Positions 39,301 to 49,789 of a stretch of 64,000 nucleotides of DNA are shown here, piece after piece; within the stretch, counting starts at the first letter, position 1; every line of letters starts with the position of its first letter. The position numbers and the translations under genes are program-made. This DNA is from Mycobacterium sp. SVM_VP21 (lineage in GTDB: Bacteria; Actinomycetota; Actinomycetes; Mycobacteriales; Mycobacteriaceae), in NCBI GenBank assembly GCA_024758765.1, contig CP101406.1, forward strand, positions 868,001 to 932,000. Direction: 5' to 3'. Under the pieces are notes generated by a model. The model was not told the origin of the DNA, searched no databases, and saw only the letters and a list, made by a program, of their open reading frames with translations.

Positions 39301-41436
39301 CCCACCGGCGCCACCGGCGCCACCGTTACCGCCGTCACCCGACCGGGTACCGCCGGCCCCACCGGCGCCACCGTTACCGCCGTTACCGCCGGCCAGGCCG
39401 TTTTGGCCGTCACCGCCGTTGTAGCTGCCACTGTCACCGGTGGCGCCGATCGTCCCGGCCAGGCCGGAACCGCCGTTGCCGCCGTCGCCGCCGTCACCGT
39501 TCGCGCCGGCGTCACCGCCCCGGCCGCCGTTGCCACTGGAATCGATGCCGGCGCCACCGGCACCGCCGTTGCCGCCGTTACCGGTTTGGCTGCCGCCATG
39601 ACCACCGGCGCCACCGGCACCGCCGTTGCCGCCCTCGATGCCGCTGCGGCCACCGCTACCGCCACTGCCGCCGTTGCCGCTGGAGCCCGCAGCGCCACCG
39701 GCGCCGCCGAGGCCGCCGTCACCGGCGGCGCCCGTGCTGGCACCACCGCGCCCACCGCTGCCGCCATTACCGGTCTGTGTACCGCCGTGACCGCCGACGC
39801 CACCGTTTCCGCCGTCCGTACCAGTGCCGCCGGCACCACCGGCACCACCGTCGCCGTTGGCACCGGCAGCACCGCCTAGGCCGCCCGCACCGCCGGCGCC
39901 GATGCCGGTGGTACTGCCGCCGGCACCACCGGCACCACCGTTACCGGACTGAGTGCCGCCCGTTCCGCCGGCACCGCCCGCGCCACCGTCCGCATCGGCA
40001 CCGCCGTTACCACCCCAGCCGCCCTGCCCGCCGTTCCCGATGACGCCGGCCTTGCCACCGGCACCACCGGCACCACCGGCATGTCCGGCGACCGTGGAAT
40101 CGCCACCGTTGCCGCCGTTGCCACCGTTGCCGTAGCCCACCGGTGTGGTCCCGTCGGCGCCGTTGCCGGCCCGGGTCCAGTTGTCACCGCTGAGACCGCC
40201 CTGGCCGCCGACACCGCCATGAGCACCGGCGGCTCCGGCGTTACCGCCGTTGCCACCGGCACCACCGAACGGGCCGTCGGCGCCATCTCCGCCGGCACCG
40301 CCGTTGCCACCGACGGCGGCATTACCGGCGGCGCCGCCGACGCCGCCGGCGCCGACATCGCCGCGTTCGCCGAAGAGCCCCCCGGAACCCCGTGCACCGC
40401 CGTTGCCCCCGTTGCCCCCGTTGCCACCGGAACCACCGGCACCACCGTTGCCGCCGTTGCCGCCGGCCCCGTTGTTGATACCGGCCACCCCGGCCTTACC
40501 GACCGAACCATCGGCACCGAGCCCGCCGGTACCACCGATTCCGCCGGCGCCACCGCTGCCGCCGGTCCCACCGACACCGATCAAGACCCCCGCGCGGCCA
40601 CCGACACCGCCGTTACCACCGGTAGCGCCGTCGCCGCCGGCACCACCGGTCAGGCCCTGCGCACCGGCCGCGCCCACGGCGCCCTCACCACCGGCACCAC
40701 CGTTGCCGAAGAAATACGCGGCGTCGCCACCGGCGCCTCCGCTGCCGCCGCCCACACCGCCGACACCACCGGCGCCGCCATCACCGAATAACCAGCCACC
40801 ATTGCCGCCGGCACCACCGTCGGCGCCGGCGGAACCCACACCACCGATGCCGCCGTTTCCGAACATGCCGGCATCCCCGCCGGCTCCACCCGCACCGCCA
40901 TCGACACCGATTGCGCCCGCGCCGCCGTCACCGAACAGCAAGCCGCCATCACCGAGATCACCGAAGATCCCCAAGCCGCCCAGCAGTGAGGTGTTGGATC
41001 CGGTGAAGTCGTCCAGGCCGTTGCCGATCAGATCCCGGCCGATCAGCCATTCGGTGGGCAGGTTGATCACCGAGTTGACCATCTGCCCGAGGTCACTTGT
41101 GATCCACAGCTGCCCCAAGCTGTACACCGTGGTGTAGAAGTCGGAGTACCCCTCCCACACCGATTCACCGAGCGGCCCCAGCGAACCGTCCCAGGAGTCG
41201 GCAGAGCCAGGGACCTGATCAAAAGCGAGGTCCTGGTTCGCCGGACCGAACAGATCGACGATCGGCGCCCACAGGTCCTCGAAATCCGCCTGCGCTGGTG
41301 CCACCGTCACCGGCGCCATCCCGAACGCCAAGAATGCGGCAACCGCACTGCCGGTGCCCAGGAGGCGGCGACGCTGTGGCGCCCGACCGTCCTGGACCTG
41401 ACGATTCTTGACGCTGCGCCGCCGCTGACCGGACAT
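33337..41436 (-). CDS. Giant exported PGRS-repeat protein lacking a PE domain
   Basis: 2699 residues. Instead of a PE domain it starts with a basic segment and a twin-arginine-like signal, QRRRLLGTG (21-29), a hydrophobic core and an APAQA cleavage site near residue 50. A unique domain (about 51-165, rich in D, W and L) ends in [11 protein letters not shown], like the GRPLIGN linker of PE_PGRS proteins. The rest is GGxGGxG PGRS repeat. Residues about 1050-1717 are three copies of a 223-residue unit. ATG start with GGGGAGG seven to eight bases upstream. Function unknown; export by Tat or Sec in place of ESX-5 is inferred. The stop touches an IS end. Confidence 0.88.
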   Translation of the reverse strand: MSGQRRRSVKNRQVQDGRAPQRRRLLGTGSAVAAFLAFGMAPVTVAPAQADFEDLWAPIVDLFGPANQDLAFDQVPGSADSWDGSLGPLGESVWEGYSDFYTTVYSLGQLWITSDLGQMVNSVINLPTEWLIGRDLIGNGLDDFTGSNTSLLGGLGIFGDLGDGGLLFGDGGAGAIGVDGGAGGAGGDAGMFGNGGIGGVGSAGADGGAGGNGGWLFGDGGAGGVGGVGGGSGGAGGDAAYFFGNGGAGGEGAVGAAGAQGLTGGAGGDGATGGNGGVGGRAGVLIGVGGTGGSGGAGGIGGTGGLGADGSVGKAGVAGINNGAGGNGGNGGAGGSGGNGGNGGNGGARGSGGLFGERGDVGAGGVGGAAGNAAVGGNGGAGGDGADGPFGGAGGNGGNAGAAGAHGGVGGQGGLSGDNWTRAGNGADGTTPVGYGNGGNGGNGGDSTVAGHAGGAGGAGGKAGVIGNGGQGGWGGNGGADADGGAGGAGGTGGTQSGNGGAGGAGGSTTGIGAGGAGGLGGAAGANGDGGAGGAGGTGTDGGNGGVGGHGGTQTGNGGSGGRGGASTGAAGDGGLGGAGGAAGSSGNGGSGGSGGRSGIEGGNGGAGGAGGHGGSQTGNGGNGGAGGAGIDSSGNGGRGGDAGANGDGGDGGNGGSGLAGTIGATGDSGSYNGGDGQNGLAGGNGGNGGAGGAGGTRSGDGGNGGAGGAGGRGGHGGDGAAGALGSFADGGSGVGGTGGSGGGGGVGGAGGNGGAAGTAGPNGVAGHQGAGGNGGDGGRAGLAGDGGRGADGTATHVVGGRGGQGGAVTAAGGSGGAAGQGSTAGVAGQAGGGNTDLQGNGGAGGNGYNAAADPSAAPGTDGGAGGAGGDAGAYGHGGLGGNGGAGAAGADGSNGNAASTAGGTGSVGGKGGDGGAGGLNGDGSTHAAQGNGGAGGQGGAGGDGYRGADGVIGVNAGRGEDGGVGGNGGAGGVGGSGTVTGAHGAGGIGGNGGTGGNGGAGIAGTTGDAADPTGGVGGAGGNGGDGGKAGLGGDSGNGQRASDGTMGNGGNGGVGGAGGAGYDPTQDALAGAGVSGGAGGNGGAGGVGGSGAVAGNHGSGGVGGAGGSGTAGIDGNTGAAGTAGSTTGGVGGNGGVGGNAGRGGLGGDSGGGQTAADGANGHAGRGGNGGAGGIGYDAATDSGAAAGADGGNGGVGGNAGLGGLEVDGINRALSGAAGAGGNGGAGAAGAAGVVGAPSDVDGGAGGAGGAGGNGGLGGYEVDGSTRAATGNGGNGGVGGAGGAGYDPTQDILAGAGVSGGAGGNGGAGGVGGSGAVAGNHGSGGVGGAGGSGTAGADGVVGTAGTAGSTTGGVGGNGGVGGDAGKGGLGGDSGGGQTAANGANGHAGRGGNGGAGGIGYDAATDPNAVAGADGGNGGVGGNAGVGGLEVDGINRAVSGAAGVGGNGGGGGTGAAGNAGSAGSVDGTGGGTGGKGGNGGLGGLETDTTTRAATGNGGNGGVGGVGGAGYDPTQDALAGAGVSGGAGGNGGAGGVGGSGAVAGNHGSGGVGGAGGSGTAGADGNTGAAGTAGSTTGGVGGNGGDGGNAGRGGLGGDSGGGQTAANGANGHAGRGGNGGAGGIGYDAATDPNAVAGADGGNGGLGGNAGVGGLEVDGINRAVSGAAGAGGNGGGGAAGAAGNAGSAGSVDGTGGGAGGKGGNGGLGGLQVDGTTRAVDGNGGAGGAGGDGGAGYQGAAGVDGVNSGAGGLGGSGGQGGIGGAGGTGANGGAGGTGGRGGAGAAGGAGWTGADGVITANAGNGQDGGDGGAGGQGGNGGQGGAGGLSLGGGANGGNGNGGAGGAGGNAGAAGNGGAGAAGTAAITDGGAGGNGGDVGLAGAGGNGGAAGVGGTGGTVGTDGGQGSSVTSGGNGGRGGDGYSPSSTAQTAGAGGAGGNGGDHGNGGAGGNGGNGAAGINGTTVGVSGTNGTSGGVGGAGGTGGLGGALAGNGGAGGKGGTGGQGGNGGAGIDGDAGSFDNSGDGAGGNGGSGGNGASGGLGGAGGAGGAAQAAGFTAGANGSGGAGGAGGDAGAGGNGGAGADGTAAHLDGGNGGSGGNVGTAGSGAAGGAAGGAGANSGAHGGDGDTPGGVFGSGGKGGDGYTSTTAGAAGGNGGNGGNGGDHGNGGAGGNGGNGAAGGAGTDATAAGGSGTTGLTGGAGGAGGTGGLGGSIAGNGGNGGAGGAGGIGGVGGSGMAGANATGDGVNGQAGGDGGAGGTGGVGGVGGVGGTAAHGTAGNQGVGGAGGNGGTGGTPGDGGDGSNAITAGGKGGDGGGGGDAGLGGAGGQGGAGSTQGADGNTGAMHSGAAGNGGDGGNGAAATTVNGTGGAGGKGGDGGNIGNGGNGGAGGKGGAGSGGVNPGTGGSSPNAGGGSGGSSAGSTVATGTQNGGPGGPGTDGNNANNGGLQQNGGTGGTGGKAQVGAGTSNGGVGGAGGAGGVGAKGGNGGTGGYAYCGVVGAHCNGGTGGQGGTGGVGVSGSTGGQGGAGGAGGAGGSISGVGGNGGTGGQGGIGGAGSTAGSGGNGGTGGEGHSNWSGGTARGGDGGTGGTGGTGGTGGTGGTGGQGGAAGAAGGSGVTGQAGDGGKGGEGGTGGTGGTGGNGGGRGATNDNNGNGGAKGVGGDGGDGGAGGTGGAAGTGGGGSAGGTGDTGNQGSKGNDGANG
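36283..38290 (-). repeat. Three tandem 669-bp units inside the PGRS gene
   Basis: Landmarks recur exactly every 669 bases: the YDPTQD codons at about 36905, 37574 and 38243, and the GYDAATD codons at about 36560, 37229 and 37898. 669 is 223 codons, so the frame is kept. Copies differ by scattered substitutions, mostly in the non-glycine positions. Confidence 0.85.
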
Positions 41437-41671
41437 CCTGAAGCCTCCCCAGATATTGCCTAAGTCACGCTCACGATGGAATGTGAGCTTTCTTAGTTAA
41501 ATCGAATAATCGATGGGCGTCAAACGGGGAGGCGAGGCTCAGGTACGTGAACAGTTGTGCATGTTTCCCCAGCAAATGCGTGCTTAGCTCGCAGATCCGT
41601 TCAAAGGGTGCACGTTCGCGCTGAGGCAGGTGGTCAGCCGACGCTGAGAACCGTGCCTCAGCACTGCCGAG

Positions 41672-42346
41672 TCAGACCGACAGCACCGCATCCAGCGCGG
41701 AGTAGAACAGCCCCAGCCCGTCATCGCTGGGCCCGGTCAGGGCCTCGATGGCGTGCTCGGGGTGCGGCATCAGCCCGACCACCCGGCCGTTGGCCGAGCT
41801 CACCCCGGCGATGTCACGCAGCGAGCCGTTGATGTTGTCGAGGTAGCGGAACACCACCCGGCCTTCGCCCTCGAGTTCGTCGAGCACCGCGTCGGAGGCC
41901 ACGTAGCGGCCCTCGCCGGACTTCAGCGGCACCAGCAGGTCGGCGTCGGCGTCGAACCGAGAGGTCCAGGCCGTCGAGGTGGAGGCCACCCGCAGCCAGA
42001 CGTCGCGGCAGACGAAGTGCAGCCCGACGTTGCGGGTCAGCGCTCCAGGCAGCATGCCGGCCTCGCACAGCACCTGGAAGCCGTTGCAGATGCCGAGCAC
42101 CGGCATGCCTTGACCGGCGGCCTTGATGACCTCGCCCATCACCGGGGCGAACCGGGCGATGGCACCGCAGCGCAGATAGTCGCCGTAGGAGAAGCCGCCG
42201 GGCACCACCACGGCGTCGACGCCCTTGAGGTCGGCGTCGGCGTGCCAGAGGCTGACGGGTTCGGCACCGACGAACCGGACCGCGCGGGCGGCGTCGACGT
42301 CGTCGAGGGTGCCGGGGAAGGTGATGACGCCGATCCGGGCGCTCAC
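41672..42346 (-). CDS. purQ: Phosphoribosylformylglycinamidine synthase subunit PurQ
   Basis: Glutaminase subunit of FGAM synthetase, 224 residues. Class I amidotransferase: nucleophile elbow [15 protein letters not shown] and, near the C-terminus, [11 protein letters not shown] with the catalytic His-Glu pair; the N-terminus has [16 protein letters not shown]. It feeds ammonia to PurL. Overlaps purS by four bases. Confidence 0.97.
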   Translation of the reverse strand: MSARIGVITFPGTLDDVDAARAVRFVGAEPVSLWHADADLKGVDAVVVPGGFSYGDYLRCGAIARFAPVMGEVIKAAGQGMPVLGICNGFQVLCEAGMLPGALTRNVGLHFVCRDVWLRVASTSTAWTSRFDADADLLVPLKSGEGRYVASDAVLDELEGEGRVVFRYLDNINGSLRDIAGVSSANGRVVGLMPHPEHAIEALTGPSDDGLGLFYSALDAVLSV

Positions 42347-42582
42347 GAGGTCTCCCGGCTGACGGTGAAGTCCTCGATCACCGTGTTGGCCAGCAGCGAT
42401 TCGGCGATCTCGGCCAGTGCGGCGTCGTCGATGGAACCGTCGACCTCGAGCTCGAAGCGCTTGCCCTGCCGCACATCCGAAACTCCGGTGTGTCCGAGCC
42501 GAGAAAGCGCTCCGACGATAGCCTGTCCCTGCGGGTCAAGGATCTCGGCTTTGGGCATTACGTGCACAACCACCCGGGCCAC
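42343..42582 (-). CDS. purS: Phosphoribosylformylglycinamidine synthase subunit PurS
   Basis: 79 residues, the small bridging subunit of the PurSQL complex. [20 protein letters not shown] and the following [20 protein letters not shown] are characteristic. GTG start. Translationally coupled to purQ by a GTGA-type overlap. Confidence 0.95.
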   Translation of the reverse strand: MARVVVHVMPKAEILDPQGQAIVGALSRLGHTGVSDVRQGKRFELEVDGSIDDAALAEIAESLLANTVIEDFTVSRETS

Positions 42583-42668
42583 GGGTGCTCCCTACTGTCG
42601 ACGGGGGAATCGGTCGGGTCAACAATACCGATGCCCGTCGGTGGCGCCGGAGAGCACAATCTTTAGGT

Positions 42669-43307
42669 ATGCAGCTGACCCACTTCGGCCATTCCTGCCT
42701 GCTCGCCGATTTCGGCGGGACCGCGGTGCTGTTCGACCCCGGCAACTTCTCGCACGGCTTCGAGGGCATCACCGGCCTGGCGGCCATTCTGGTCACTCAT
42801 CAGCACCCTGATCACGCCGACGTTGCGCGGCTGCCGGCCCTGATCGACGCCAACCCGGGTGCCGCGCTCTACGCCGACCCGCAGACCGCTGCCCAGCTGG
42901 GGCCGCCCTGGCAGGCAGTGCACGTCGGGGACGCCTTCGACGTCGGCCCGCTGCGGGTGCGCGGGGTCGGCGGGCAGCACGCGGTGATCCATCCTGAGCT
43001 GCCGATGATCGACAACATCTCCTACCTGATCGGCGACGACGCGCATCCGGCCCGGTTGATGCATCCCGGCGACGCGCTGTTCGTACCCGGTGAACCAGTG
43101 GACGTGCTGGCCACCCCGGCGGCGGCGCCCTGGATGAAGATCTCCGAGGCCGTCGACTACCTGCGCGCGGTGGAGCCGCGGGTCGCGGTGCCGATCCACC
43201 AGGGCATCATCGCCACCGAGGCCCGCGGGATCTATCACGGCCGCCTGGCCGAGATGGGGCGCGCCGACTTCCAGGTACTGCCTCAGGAGAGCGCCGTCAC
43301 CTTCTGA
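42669..43307 (+). CDS. Metallo-beta-lactamase-fold hydrolase (UlaG-like)
   Basis: 212 residues. HFGHSCLLADFGGTAVLFDPG at the N-terminus and the metal motif THQHPDHAD mark an MBL-fold enzyme of the UlaG/RNase-like L-ascorbate-lactonase group (Rv0786c position). The ATG follows a weak -10 CAATCT by six bases, possibly leaderless. Ends three bases before a 22-bp hairpin shared with the convergent FAD protein. Substrate unknown. Confidence 0.85.
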   Translation: MQLTHFGHSCLLADFGGTAVLFDPGNFSHGFEGITGLAAILVTHQHPDHADVARLPALIDANPGAALYADPQTAAQLGPPWQAVHVGDAFDVGPLRVRGVGGQHAVIHPELPMIDNISYLIGDDAHPARLMHPGDALFVPGEPVDVLATPAAAPWMKISEAVDYLRAVEPRVAVPIHQGIIATEARGIYHGRLAEMGRADFQVLPQESAVTF

Positions 43308-43309
43308 CC

Positions 43310-43369
43310 GCGAGCAGACGCAGAATCGCACGCCCGGGTAGCCGATCGTGCGATTCTGCGTCTGCTCGC
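43310..43369. terminator. 22-bp perfect inverted repeat between convergent genes
   Basis: 43310-43331 is the exact reverse complement of 43348-43369 (arms begin GCGAGCAGACGCAG), with a 16-base loop. It fills the gap between two convergent genes, so it can stop both transcripts. Confidence 0.8.
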
Positions 43370-43379
43370 CCCAAGAAAA

Positions 43380-45035
43380 TCAGGCGATATCGCTGGCGGC
43401 GCCCCGGCCGGCAGCCCGGCCGGAGAAGATGCACCCACCCAGGAAGGTGCCCTCCAGCGCCCGGTAGCCGTGCACGCCGCCGCCGCCGAAGCCGGCCACC
43501 TCGCCGGCCGCGTACAGCCCGTCGATCGGCTTGCCGTTCGCGCCCAGCACCCGGGAGTCCAAGTCGGTTTCCAAGCCACCCAACGTCTTCCGGGTCAGGA
43601 TGTGCAGCTTGACCGCGATCAGCGGACCGGCGGACGGATCGGTCAGCCGGTGCGGCGCCACCACCCGGCCGATCCGGTCACCCAAGTAGGACCGGGCGCC
43701 GCGGATCGCGGTGATCTGGCCGTCTTTGCTGAATCGGTTCGCCACTTCGCGGTCGCGCGCGGTGACCTCGGCCTCGACCGTCGCGTAGTCCAACGGCACC
43801 ACGTCGGGCAGGTCGTTCATCGCGGCCACCAGGTCACGCAGCGACGAGGCGTGCACGAAATCCACCCCGCGGTCGATGAACGCCTGCACCGGCGGGGGCG
43901 GCCCGGACCGGGCTCGTGACGCGGCGAGCTGACGCAGACTGCGGCTGGTCAGGTCGGGATTCTGCTCTTGGCCCGACAGCGCGAATTCCTTCTCGATGAT
44001 CCGCCGGTTGAGCACGAACCAGGTGTAGTCCTGACCGGAGCGGGCGATGTGTTCCAGCGTGCCCAAAGTGTCGAACCCGGGATAGAGCGGCCCGGGCAGC
44101 CGCACACCGGCGGCGTCGAGCCACAACGGTGACGGGCCGGGGATGATCCGGATGCCGTGGCCCGGCCAGATCGGGTCGTAGTTGGTAATGCCCTCGGTGT
44201 AGTGCCACATCCGGTCCCGGTTGATCACCCGGCCGCCGGCCGCCTCGGTGATCCCGATCATCCGGCCGTCGACGTGGGCGGGCACCCCGGCGAGGAGCTG
44301 CGCGGGCACCCGGCCCATCCGCTCCGGCCAGTTCTGTCGCACCAGATCGAGATTGCCGCCGATGCCGCCACTGGTAACCAGTACCGCAGGTGCACGAAAC
44401 TCGAACTGTCCCACCGTGTTCCGCGATGACGCCACCCCGCGTTCGGCGGCCGAGGGTTCCAGCACGCTGCCCCGCACCCCGGTCACCCGGCCACCCTCGA
44501 CGATCAGCTCGTCGACCTGATGCCGGAAGGCGAACCGGACCTTTGAGCGGCCGCGCAGCCGGCCCGCGAAGATCTCCACCAACGCCGGTCCGGTTCCCCA
44601 GGTGATGTGGAACCGGGGCACCGAGTTGCCGTGCCCGATGGCGCCGTAACCGCCGCGCTCGGCCCAGCCCACCAACGGAAAGACTTTCAGCCCGCGGGCC
44701 CGCAGCCAGCTGCGCTTCTCACCCGAGGCGAAGTCCACGTAGGCATGCGCCCATTGCCGCGGCCAATGGTCGCACTCCCGGTCGAAACCGGCGGTGCCCA
44801 ACCAGTCCTGTAGCGCCAGTTCGTGACTGTCGCGGACCCCGAGCCTGCGCTGCTCGGGGCTGTCGACGAAGAACAGGCCACCGAACGACCAGAAGGCCTG
44901 TCCGCCCAGGTTCGCGCTGTTCTCCTGGTCGACGATCAGAACGCGCTGGCCACGGTCCACCAGTTCACAGGCCGCCACCAGGCCGGCCAGACCCGCCCCG
45001 ATGACGATCGCGTCAGCGTCCGCCTTACCGCTCAT
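43380..45035 (-). CDS. FAD-dependent dehydrogenase (3-ketosteroid dehydrogenase/fumarate reductase-like)
   Basis: 551 residues. N-terminal dinucleotide fold AIVIGAGLAGLVAACELVDRG then IVDQE; a C-terminal GGLETDLDSRVLGANGKPI-DGLYAAGEVAGFGGGGVHG segment closes the FAD site, typical of the succinate dehydrogenase/fumarate reductase flavoprotein group. Ortholog of Rv0785, usually annotated as FAD-binding dehydrogenase or ketosteroid-dehydrogenase-like; the substrate is not established. Confidence 0.88.
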   Translation of the reverse strand: MSGKADADAIVIGAGLAGLVAACELVDRGQRVLIVDQENSANLGGQAFWSFGGLFFVDSPEQRRLGVRDSHELALQDWLGTAGFDRECDHWPRQWAHAYVDFASGEKRSWLRARGLKVFPLVGWAERGGYGAIGHGNSVPRFHITWGTGPALVEIFAGRLRGRSKVRFAFRHQVDELIVEGGRVTGVRGSVLEPSAAERGVASSRNTVGQFEFRAPAVLVTSGGIGGNLDLVRQNWPERMGRVPAQLLAGVPAHVDGRMIGITEAAGGRVINRDRMWHYTEGITNYDPIWPGHGIRIIPGPSPLWLDAAGVRLPGPLYPGFDTLGTLEHIARSGQDYTWFVLNRRIIEKEFALSGQEQNPDLTSRSLRQLAASRARSGPPPPVQAFIDRGVDFVHASSLRDLVAAMNDLPDVVPLDYATVEAEVTARDREVANRFSKDGQITAIRGARSYLGDRIGRVVAPHRLTDPSAGPLIAVKLHILTRKTLGGLETDLDSRVLGANGKPIDGLYAAGEVAGFGGGGVHGYRALEGTFLGGCIFSGRAAGRGAASDIA

Positions 45036-45054
45036 GGCGTCCCAGGGTAACGAC

Positions 45055-45771
45055 TCAGGCGCTCAGCTCCGAGGTCACATCGACCGGCGCGAGCGGCCAG
45101 CGGTAGCGCTCCGGCCGGCAACCGTGGCCCAACGCCGTGTCCACCGCCTCCAGCATGGCCTCGGTCACGCCGGGCTTGCTCAGCTGTCGCGCACCTACCG
45201 ACAGCCGCACCGCGCCGTCGCGGCGCGCGATGCGCTCGCTGGTGGCCACCACCATCCGGCACCACCAGGGCGCGCTGAGAAATCCGGCCCCGACGCCGAT
45301 CACCCGGGCCCGCACGGTGTGGTCCAGTACCAGGTCGGTGACGCCGTGCAAACCGGCCAGAAGTCGGAAACCATTGCGCGGCAATGCCCTGACGGTGCCC
45401 GGCGACACGGTCCAGCCGGGCGCGGCGAACAGTCGAGTGCGTAGTCCCAGGTGCTCGAGTACGCGGTCGGCGCCGAGCAGTCGCAGATTGGCCTCGTGAG
45501 CGGGCAGCGTCGCGAACTCGCCGCGGCGCTTCTTGGTGGCGGCCTCGTCGAAGCCGTGCAGCACGATCGCCGCACCGTCGGCACGCCGCTGCGTCAGCCA
45601 GTCGACGGTGTCGGGATCGCGGTCGAGCCGGTAGTCGCCCCCCAGTCGGGGCGCCACCAGCAGCGACACCGGGACGCCGCGGGCATCCAGTTGCGCGCAG
45701 AAGTCCTCGGCATCGGCCCGGGTGTGCGCCCCGATCCCGGAGACGGAGACGATCAGTTGTCCGGTCACCAC
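45055..45771 (-). CDS. DUF2334 polysaccharide-deacetylase-like protein
   Basis: 238 residues. Begins QLIVSVSGIGAHTRADAEDF, then LLVAPRLGGDY and IVLHGFDEAATKKRRGEF, the metal-site region of DUF2334 proteins, which are related to NodB-type carbohydrate deacetylases. No signal peptide is evident. Same strand as the FAD dehydrogenase, 19 bases apart, likely one operon. Ortholog position Rv0784. Confidence 0.82.
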   Translation of the reverse strand: MVTGQLIVSVSGIGAHTRADAEDFCAQLDARGVPVSLLVAPRLGGDYRLDRDPDTVDWLTQRRADGAAIVLHGFDEAATKKRRGEFATLPAHEANLRLLGADRVLEHLGLRTRLFAAPGWTVSPGTVRALPRNGFRLLAGLHGVTDLVLDHTVRARVIGVGAGFLSAPWWCRMVVATSERIARRDGAVRLSVGARQLSKPGVTEAMLEAVDTALGHGCRPERYRWPLAPVDVTSELSA

Positions 45772-45829
45772 ATCAGTGTGACCAGCGCAGGTGTCCTGTC
45801 GGTGACATCGAGGAAGACGTCAGATAGCG

Positions 45830-47173
45830 CTACGGAGTCGCCCGGCGGCGGCTGTGGTCGGCCGGATCGGTGGTGTCCGCGGCGATCGCCTTGAGGCGGG
45901 CCAGATCACGGGGATGCAGACCCGGCGTCATCTCCAGCGATTCCAGCAGCAGGTCGGTCTGCTCCCGCAGGGCGGGCAGGTGCTCGGGCCGGCCGTATTC
46001 CTTGACGTGAGCGACCAGCATCCGCAGCACCCGCAGGATCGCCGCCGCCACCAAGGGCTGACTGGGCGCAACCTGGCGAAGTTGGTCGAAACCGTGCCCG
46101 ATGTACTCTTTGGGGTCGAGATCCCAGGGCCGCAACAGTATTCGCCCATCTGGACCGGCCACCGCACGCGGCCGCGGTTGTACCGTCAGCACCCGGCGCA
46201 ACAGGCTGCCCACCCGCAGCGTGGCCTCCACCGCGGTGGTCGGGTCGTTGATCGCCGAGCTGAGTGCACGCAGCCCGATATCGACCAGCTGCCGGAAGGC
46301 GAAGTCGACGTCTTCCTGCATGGTGCGGCTGTCACTGACGACGACGGCCCGAGACAGTTTGTCCCGCACCCGATCCGGATTGGCCGGCACCGGCCAGATG
46401 GTGACCAGTGGCTGGCCGAGGTGGATGTAGGCACCGACGCGGGTGTCCAACCGGATTGTGGTGCCCGCCGGGATGGCGGCCAGCAGCCGCTGAGGATTGA
46501 CCTGACTGACCCAGCCGTTGCCGGGCGAGGTCAGCCGCAGTGCTTCCGGGGGAACATCCATGTCGGCTTCGTGGGCCGGTTGCTCGTGCGCGGCGGCGGC
46601 CGCGACGGCGTCGATCACCATGGAGCCCTCGGCCGCGATCTCGCGCACCACCTGTCCGACCTCCAGCCGGTGGGCCAGGTGATCGACGTGAGCGATGATC
46701 GTGATGACGGTGGCGATCGTCAGCACCACCGCGACCGTCACCGTTAGCGGCGGAGCGGGAACCGGCGAGGATCCGTTGAGGTCGGGCAGGCTCAGCACGC
46801 AGTACACGAACGTCGCGACCAGCAGGCCGATGACAACCTGGCTGAGCCGGTCCCGGATGAACCACCGCATCACGCGGGGCGACAGCTGCGAACTCGCCAG
46901 CTGCAGGCTGACGATGGTCAACGAGAAGATGACTCCCGCTGTGGTGATCGTCGCGCCGGCGATTGTGGACAGCAGTGTGGTGGCAACGCCGCTGTCCATC
47001 TTCAGCAGGAAGCGCGGCGACGGGCCGATGTTGCGATCCGCCACCCGGGTGATGACGGCGAGCGCCATCCCGCCAAACACGATCACCAACGGCAGCGCGA
47101 ACAGGCTCTCCCGGAACCGGTAGGCCAGCGCCGCCGCCCGCACGCTGGGGAAGCGTTCCGACCGGGTATGCAT
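45830..47173 (-). CDS. DUF2254 membrane protein
   Basis: 447 residues from the ATG that overlaps the stop of the peroxidase gene by one base. Four membrane segments in the first 190 residues (SLFALPLVIVFGGMALAVI, TLLSTIAGATITTAGVIFS, VVIGLLVATFVYCVLSL, TVTVAVVLTIATVITIIAHV), then a soluble domain with AINDPTTAVEATLRVGSLL. DUF2254 proteins are widespread predicted membrane proteins of unknown role. Confidence 0.85.
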   Translation of the reverse strand: MHTRSERFPSVRAAALAYRFRESLFALPLVIVFGGMALAVITRVADRNIGPSPRFLLKMDSGVATTLLSTIAGATITTAGVIFSLTIVSLQLASSQLSPRVMRWFIRDRLSQVVIGLLVATFVYCVLSLPDLNGSSPVPAPPLTVTVAVVLTIATVITIIAHVDHLAHRLEVGQVVREIAAEGSMVIDAVAAAAAHEQPAHEADMDVPPEALRLTSPGNGWVSQVNPQRLLAAIPAGTTIRLDTRVGAYIHLGQPLVTIWPVPANPDRVRDKLSRAVVVSDSRTMQEDVDFAFRQLVDIGLRALSSAINDPTTAVEATLRVGSLLRRVLTVQPRPRAVAGPDGRILLRPWDLDPKEYIGHGFDQLRQVAPSQPLVAAAILRVLRMLVAHVKEYGRPEHLPALREQTDLLLESLEMTPGLHPRDLARLKAIAADTTDPADHSRRRATP

Positions 47174-47661
47174 CAGCCAGGCAGGACGGCTTCGATGGCG
47201 GCGATCACCCCAGGTGCGTCCGGCACCGTGGTGGGACGGAAGCGGTTGACCACGGTGGCCCCCGGGGCGAGCAGGAACTTCTCGAAGTTCCACTGCACGT
47301 CACCGGCGGCGCCCTCGGCGTCGGCGGTCTTGGTCAACTCGGCATACAGCGGGTGGCGGTCCGCACCGTTGACGTCGATCTTGGCCAGCAACGGAAAGGT
47401 CACCCCGTAGGTGGTCGAGCAGAAGGTCTGGATCTCCTCGGCCGTTCCGGGCTCCTGGCCCATGAACTGGTTACAGGGCACACCCAGCACGGTCAGGCCG
47501 CGGTCGCCATAGTCCTGCGCGAGCTTCTCCAGCGCGCCGTACTGCGGAGTGAGTCCGCATTTGGACGCGACGTTGACCACCAGCACCGCGCGGTCGGCGT
47601 AATCGGCCAGCGAGGTGGAACGGCCGTCAAGGGTGGTCAGCGGGATTTCGGCGAGGCTCAT
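47173..47661 (-). CDS. Glutathione-peroxidase-family thiol peroxidase
   Basis: 162 residues starting MSLAEIPL. Catalytic cysteine in VNVASKCGLTPQY, resolving or second cysteine in GVPCNQFMGQEPG with the conserved glutamine, and the tryptophan in WNFEKFLL, giving the Cys-Gln-Trp triad. Since this cell makes mycothiol, not glutathione, the reductant is probably thioredoxin. Coupled to DUF2254. Confidence 0.9.
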   Translation of the reverse strand: MSLAEIPLTTLDGRSTSLADYADRAVLVVNVASKCGLTPQYGALEKLAQDYGDRGLTVLGVPCNQFMGQEPGTAEEIQTFCSTTYGVTFPLLAKIDVNGADRHPLYAELTKTADAEGAAGDVQWNFEKFLLAPGATVVNRFRPTTVPDAPGVIAAIEAVLPG

Positions 47662-47671
47662 GGCCGCGACG

Positions 47672-49789
47672 TTACCCGCAGCCGACAACCGCCAGCAGCC
47701 AGGCGTAGGAGAACGCGATCTCTTTCCAGCGTTCGTAGCGCCCGGAGATACCGCCGTGGCCGGCGTTCATCTCGGTTTTCAGCAACACCGGGTTGGCGTC
47801 GGTCTTGGTGTGCCGCAGCGCCGCTATCCACTTCGCCGGCTCGACGTAGTACACCCGGGTGTCATTCAGGGAGGTCATCGCCAGTATCGGGGGGTATTGC
47901 CGTCGGGCGATGTTCTCATAGGGCGAGTAGGACTTCATGTAGAAGTAGACGTCCTTGTCGTCCAACGGGTTTCCCCACTCGTCCCATTCGATGACGGTCA
48001 GCGGGAGCGACGGGTCCAAGATGGTGGTCAGCGGGTCGACGAACGGCACCTGCGCCACCACCCCGGCAAACAGGTCCGGCGCCAGGTTGGTCACCGCCCC
48101 CATCAGCAGACCGCCGGCACTGCCGCCCATCGCCACCAGCTGCCCGGGCCGGCACACCCCGGCGTCGATCAGGTGCCGTCCCACGGCGACGAAGTCGGTG
48201 AAGCTGTTCTTCTTCTCCAGCAGCTTGCCGCGCTCGTACCACAGCCGGCCCATCTCACCGCCGCCGCGAACGTGGGCTACGGCGAACACCATGCCCCGGT
48301 CCAGCAGCGACAGCCGAGCGATCGAGAACTGCGGGTCCTCACATGACTCGTAGGCTCCGTAGCCGTAAAGCAGTGTGGGAGCCGGGAGTTCGATACCGGC
48401 CCGGTGCACGATCGACACCGGGATCCGGGTGCCGTCCTCGGCGTAGGCCCAGTCGCGATATTCGACGTAATCGGTGCTGCGGTATTCGCCCAGCACCGGT
48501 TGTTCGCGCAGCAGGGTGCGCTCACCGGTCGCAAGGTCGATGTCGTAGACCCGCACCGGGGTGATGAACGACGTGGCGGCCACCCGCAGTTTCGGGGTGT
48601 CCCAGTTCGGATTGGTGGCCAGACCCGATGAGGTCAGCTCGGTGTCGAAGGTGATCTCCTGGGGCGGCTGAAGATCACCGTCGGCGCCGATCGGCCACAG
48701 CTGGATGCGGGGCAGGCCCTCGGCGCGGTACCCGACCACCAGATGGTGCGCGAAGGCATCCACCGCGTCGAGCCGCACATCGTCGCGTCCGGCGATCAGG
48801 GTCCGCTGCGCTGCCGGGTCGCTCACCGAGGCTTGCACCAACGTGAAGTTGACCGCACCGTCGTTGTGCAGCATCAGGAATTGGTCCTCGCCGCCGATGA
48901 TCGCGTGCTCTACGGCGTACTCGACGCCTTCACGGCGAGGCAGCACCACGGTGAACTCGGCATGCGAGTCGGCCGCGTCGGCATAACGCACCTCGGTGGT
49001 GATCGACGAACCTGCGGCGATCAACACGTAGGCGTCACTGCGGGTGCGTCCCACCGACAGCCAGAATCGTTCGTCGGCCTCGTGGTAGACCTGCTCGGCG
49101 GACTCTACGGAAGCGCCGATTCGATGGCGCCACACGGTATCCGGACGCCAGGCTTCGTCGACGGTCGTGTAGTAGACGGTCTGGTTGTCGGTCGCCCAGG
49201 TCACCCCGGCGCCGATCCCGGCGATCTCGTCTGGAAGCAGTTCACCGGTGGATAAATCCTTGAACCGCAGGGTGTACCTCTCGTCGCCGATGACGTCGAC
49301 CGAGTAGGCCAGGATGTGGCTGTCCGGGCTGACGCTGGCGGCGCCGAGCGCGAAGAAGTCATGACCCTCGGCCTCGGCGTTCTGGTCAAGCAGCACCTGC
49401 TCGCCGGGGATCTCGGTGGCCTCGTCGAGCTGGGGTGGATCCCAGTCATCGGGGCTGCTGATCGGGCAGCGGCAGTGGACGCCGTACTGCTTGCCTTCAA
49501 AGGTGCGTGCGTAGTACCACCAGTCGCCGCGACGGGCGGGCACCGACAGGTCGGTCTCCTTGGTGCGGGCCTTGATCTCGTCGAAAATGGCTTGGCGCAA
49601 GGGTTCCAGGTGTGCCGTGGCAGCGTCGGTATAGGCGTTCTCGGCTTCCAGGTGAGCGATAACAGCGGGATCAGACTTGTCGCGCAGCCACTCATAGGAG
49701 TCGACGAAGGTGTCCCCGTGGTGAGTGCGGGTGCTGTCCACTCGCTTGGCTGAGGGTGGTCCCGGAAGGATCTGCGACACGTCGGTCAT
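47672..49789 (-). CDS. ptrB: Oligopeptidase B (prolyl-oligopeptidase family)
   Basis: 705 residues from the ATG overlapping the purC stop by four bases. An N-terminal seven-bladed propeller (about 70-400) is followed by the hydrolase domain: [21 protein letters not shown], nucleophile elbow [12 protein letters not shown], and catalytic histidine in [12 protein letters not shown]9A serine peptidase cutting after basic residues. In M. tuberculosis the gene is split in annotation (Rv0781/0782); here it is one frame. Confidence 0.93.
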   Translation of the reverse strand: MTDVSQILPGPPSAKRVDSTRTHHGDTFVDSYEWLRDKSDPAVIAHLEAENAYTDAATAHLEPLRQAIFDEIKARTKETDLSVPARRGDWWYYARTFEGKQYGVHCRCPISSPDDWDPPQLDEATEIPGEQVLLDQNAEAEGHDFFALGAASVSPDSHILAYSVDVIGDERYTLRFKDLSTGELLPDEIAGIGAGVTWATDNQTVYYTTVDEAWRPDTVWRHRIGASVESAEQVYHEADERFWLSVGRTRSDAYVLIAAGSSITTEVRYADAADSHAEFTVVLPRREGVEYAVEHAIIGGEDQFLMLHNDGAVNFTLVQASVSDPAAQRTLIAGRDDVRLDAVDAFAHHLVVGYRAEGLPRIQLWPIGADGDLQPPQEITFDTELTSSGLATNPNWDTPKLRVAATSFITPVRVYDIDLATGERTLLREQPVLGEYRSTDYVEYRDWAYAEDGTRIPVSIVHRAGIELPAPTLLYGYGAYESCEDPQFSIARLSLLDRGMVFAVAHVRGGGEMGRLWYERGKLLEKKNSFTDFVAVGRHLIDAGVCRPGQLVAMGGSAGGLLMGAVTNLAPDLFAGVVAQVPFVDPLTTILDPSLPLTVIEWDEWGNPLDDKDVYFYMKSYSPYENIARRQYPPILAMTSLNDTRVYYVEPAKWIAALRHTKTDANPVLLKTEMNAGHGGISGRYERWKEIAFSYAWLLAVVGCG

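Noticed and set aside
33370..39879. Very long plus-strand frames opposite the PGRS gene
   Set aside because: They are Ala/Thr- or Pro-rich mirror images of GGxGGx codons in high-GC DNA, with no start context; the minus-strand frame has a signal peptide, a ribosome-binding site and real repeats.
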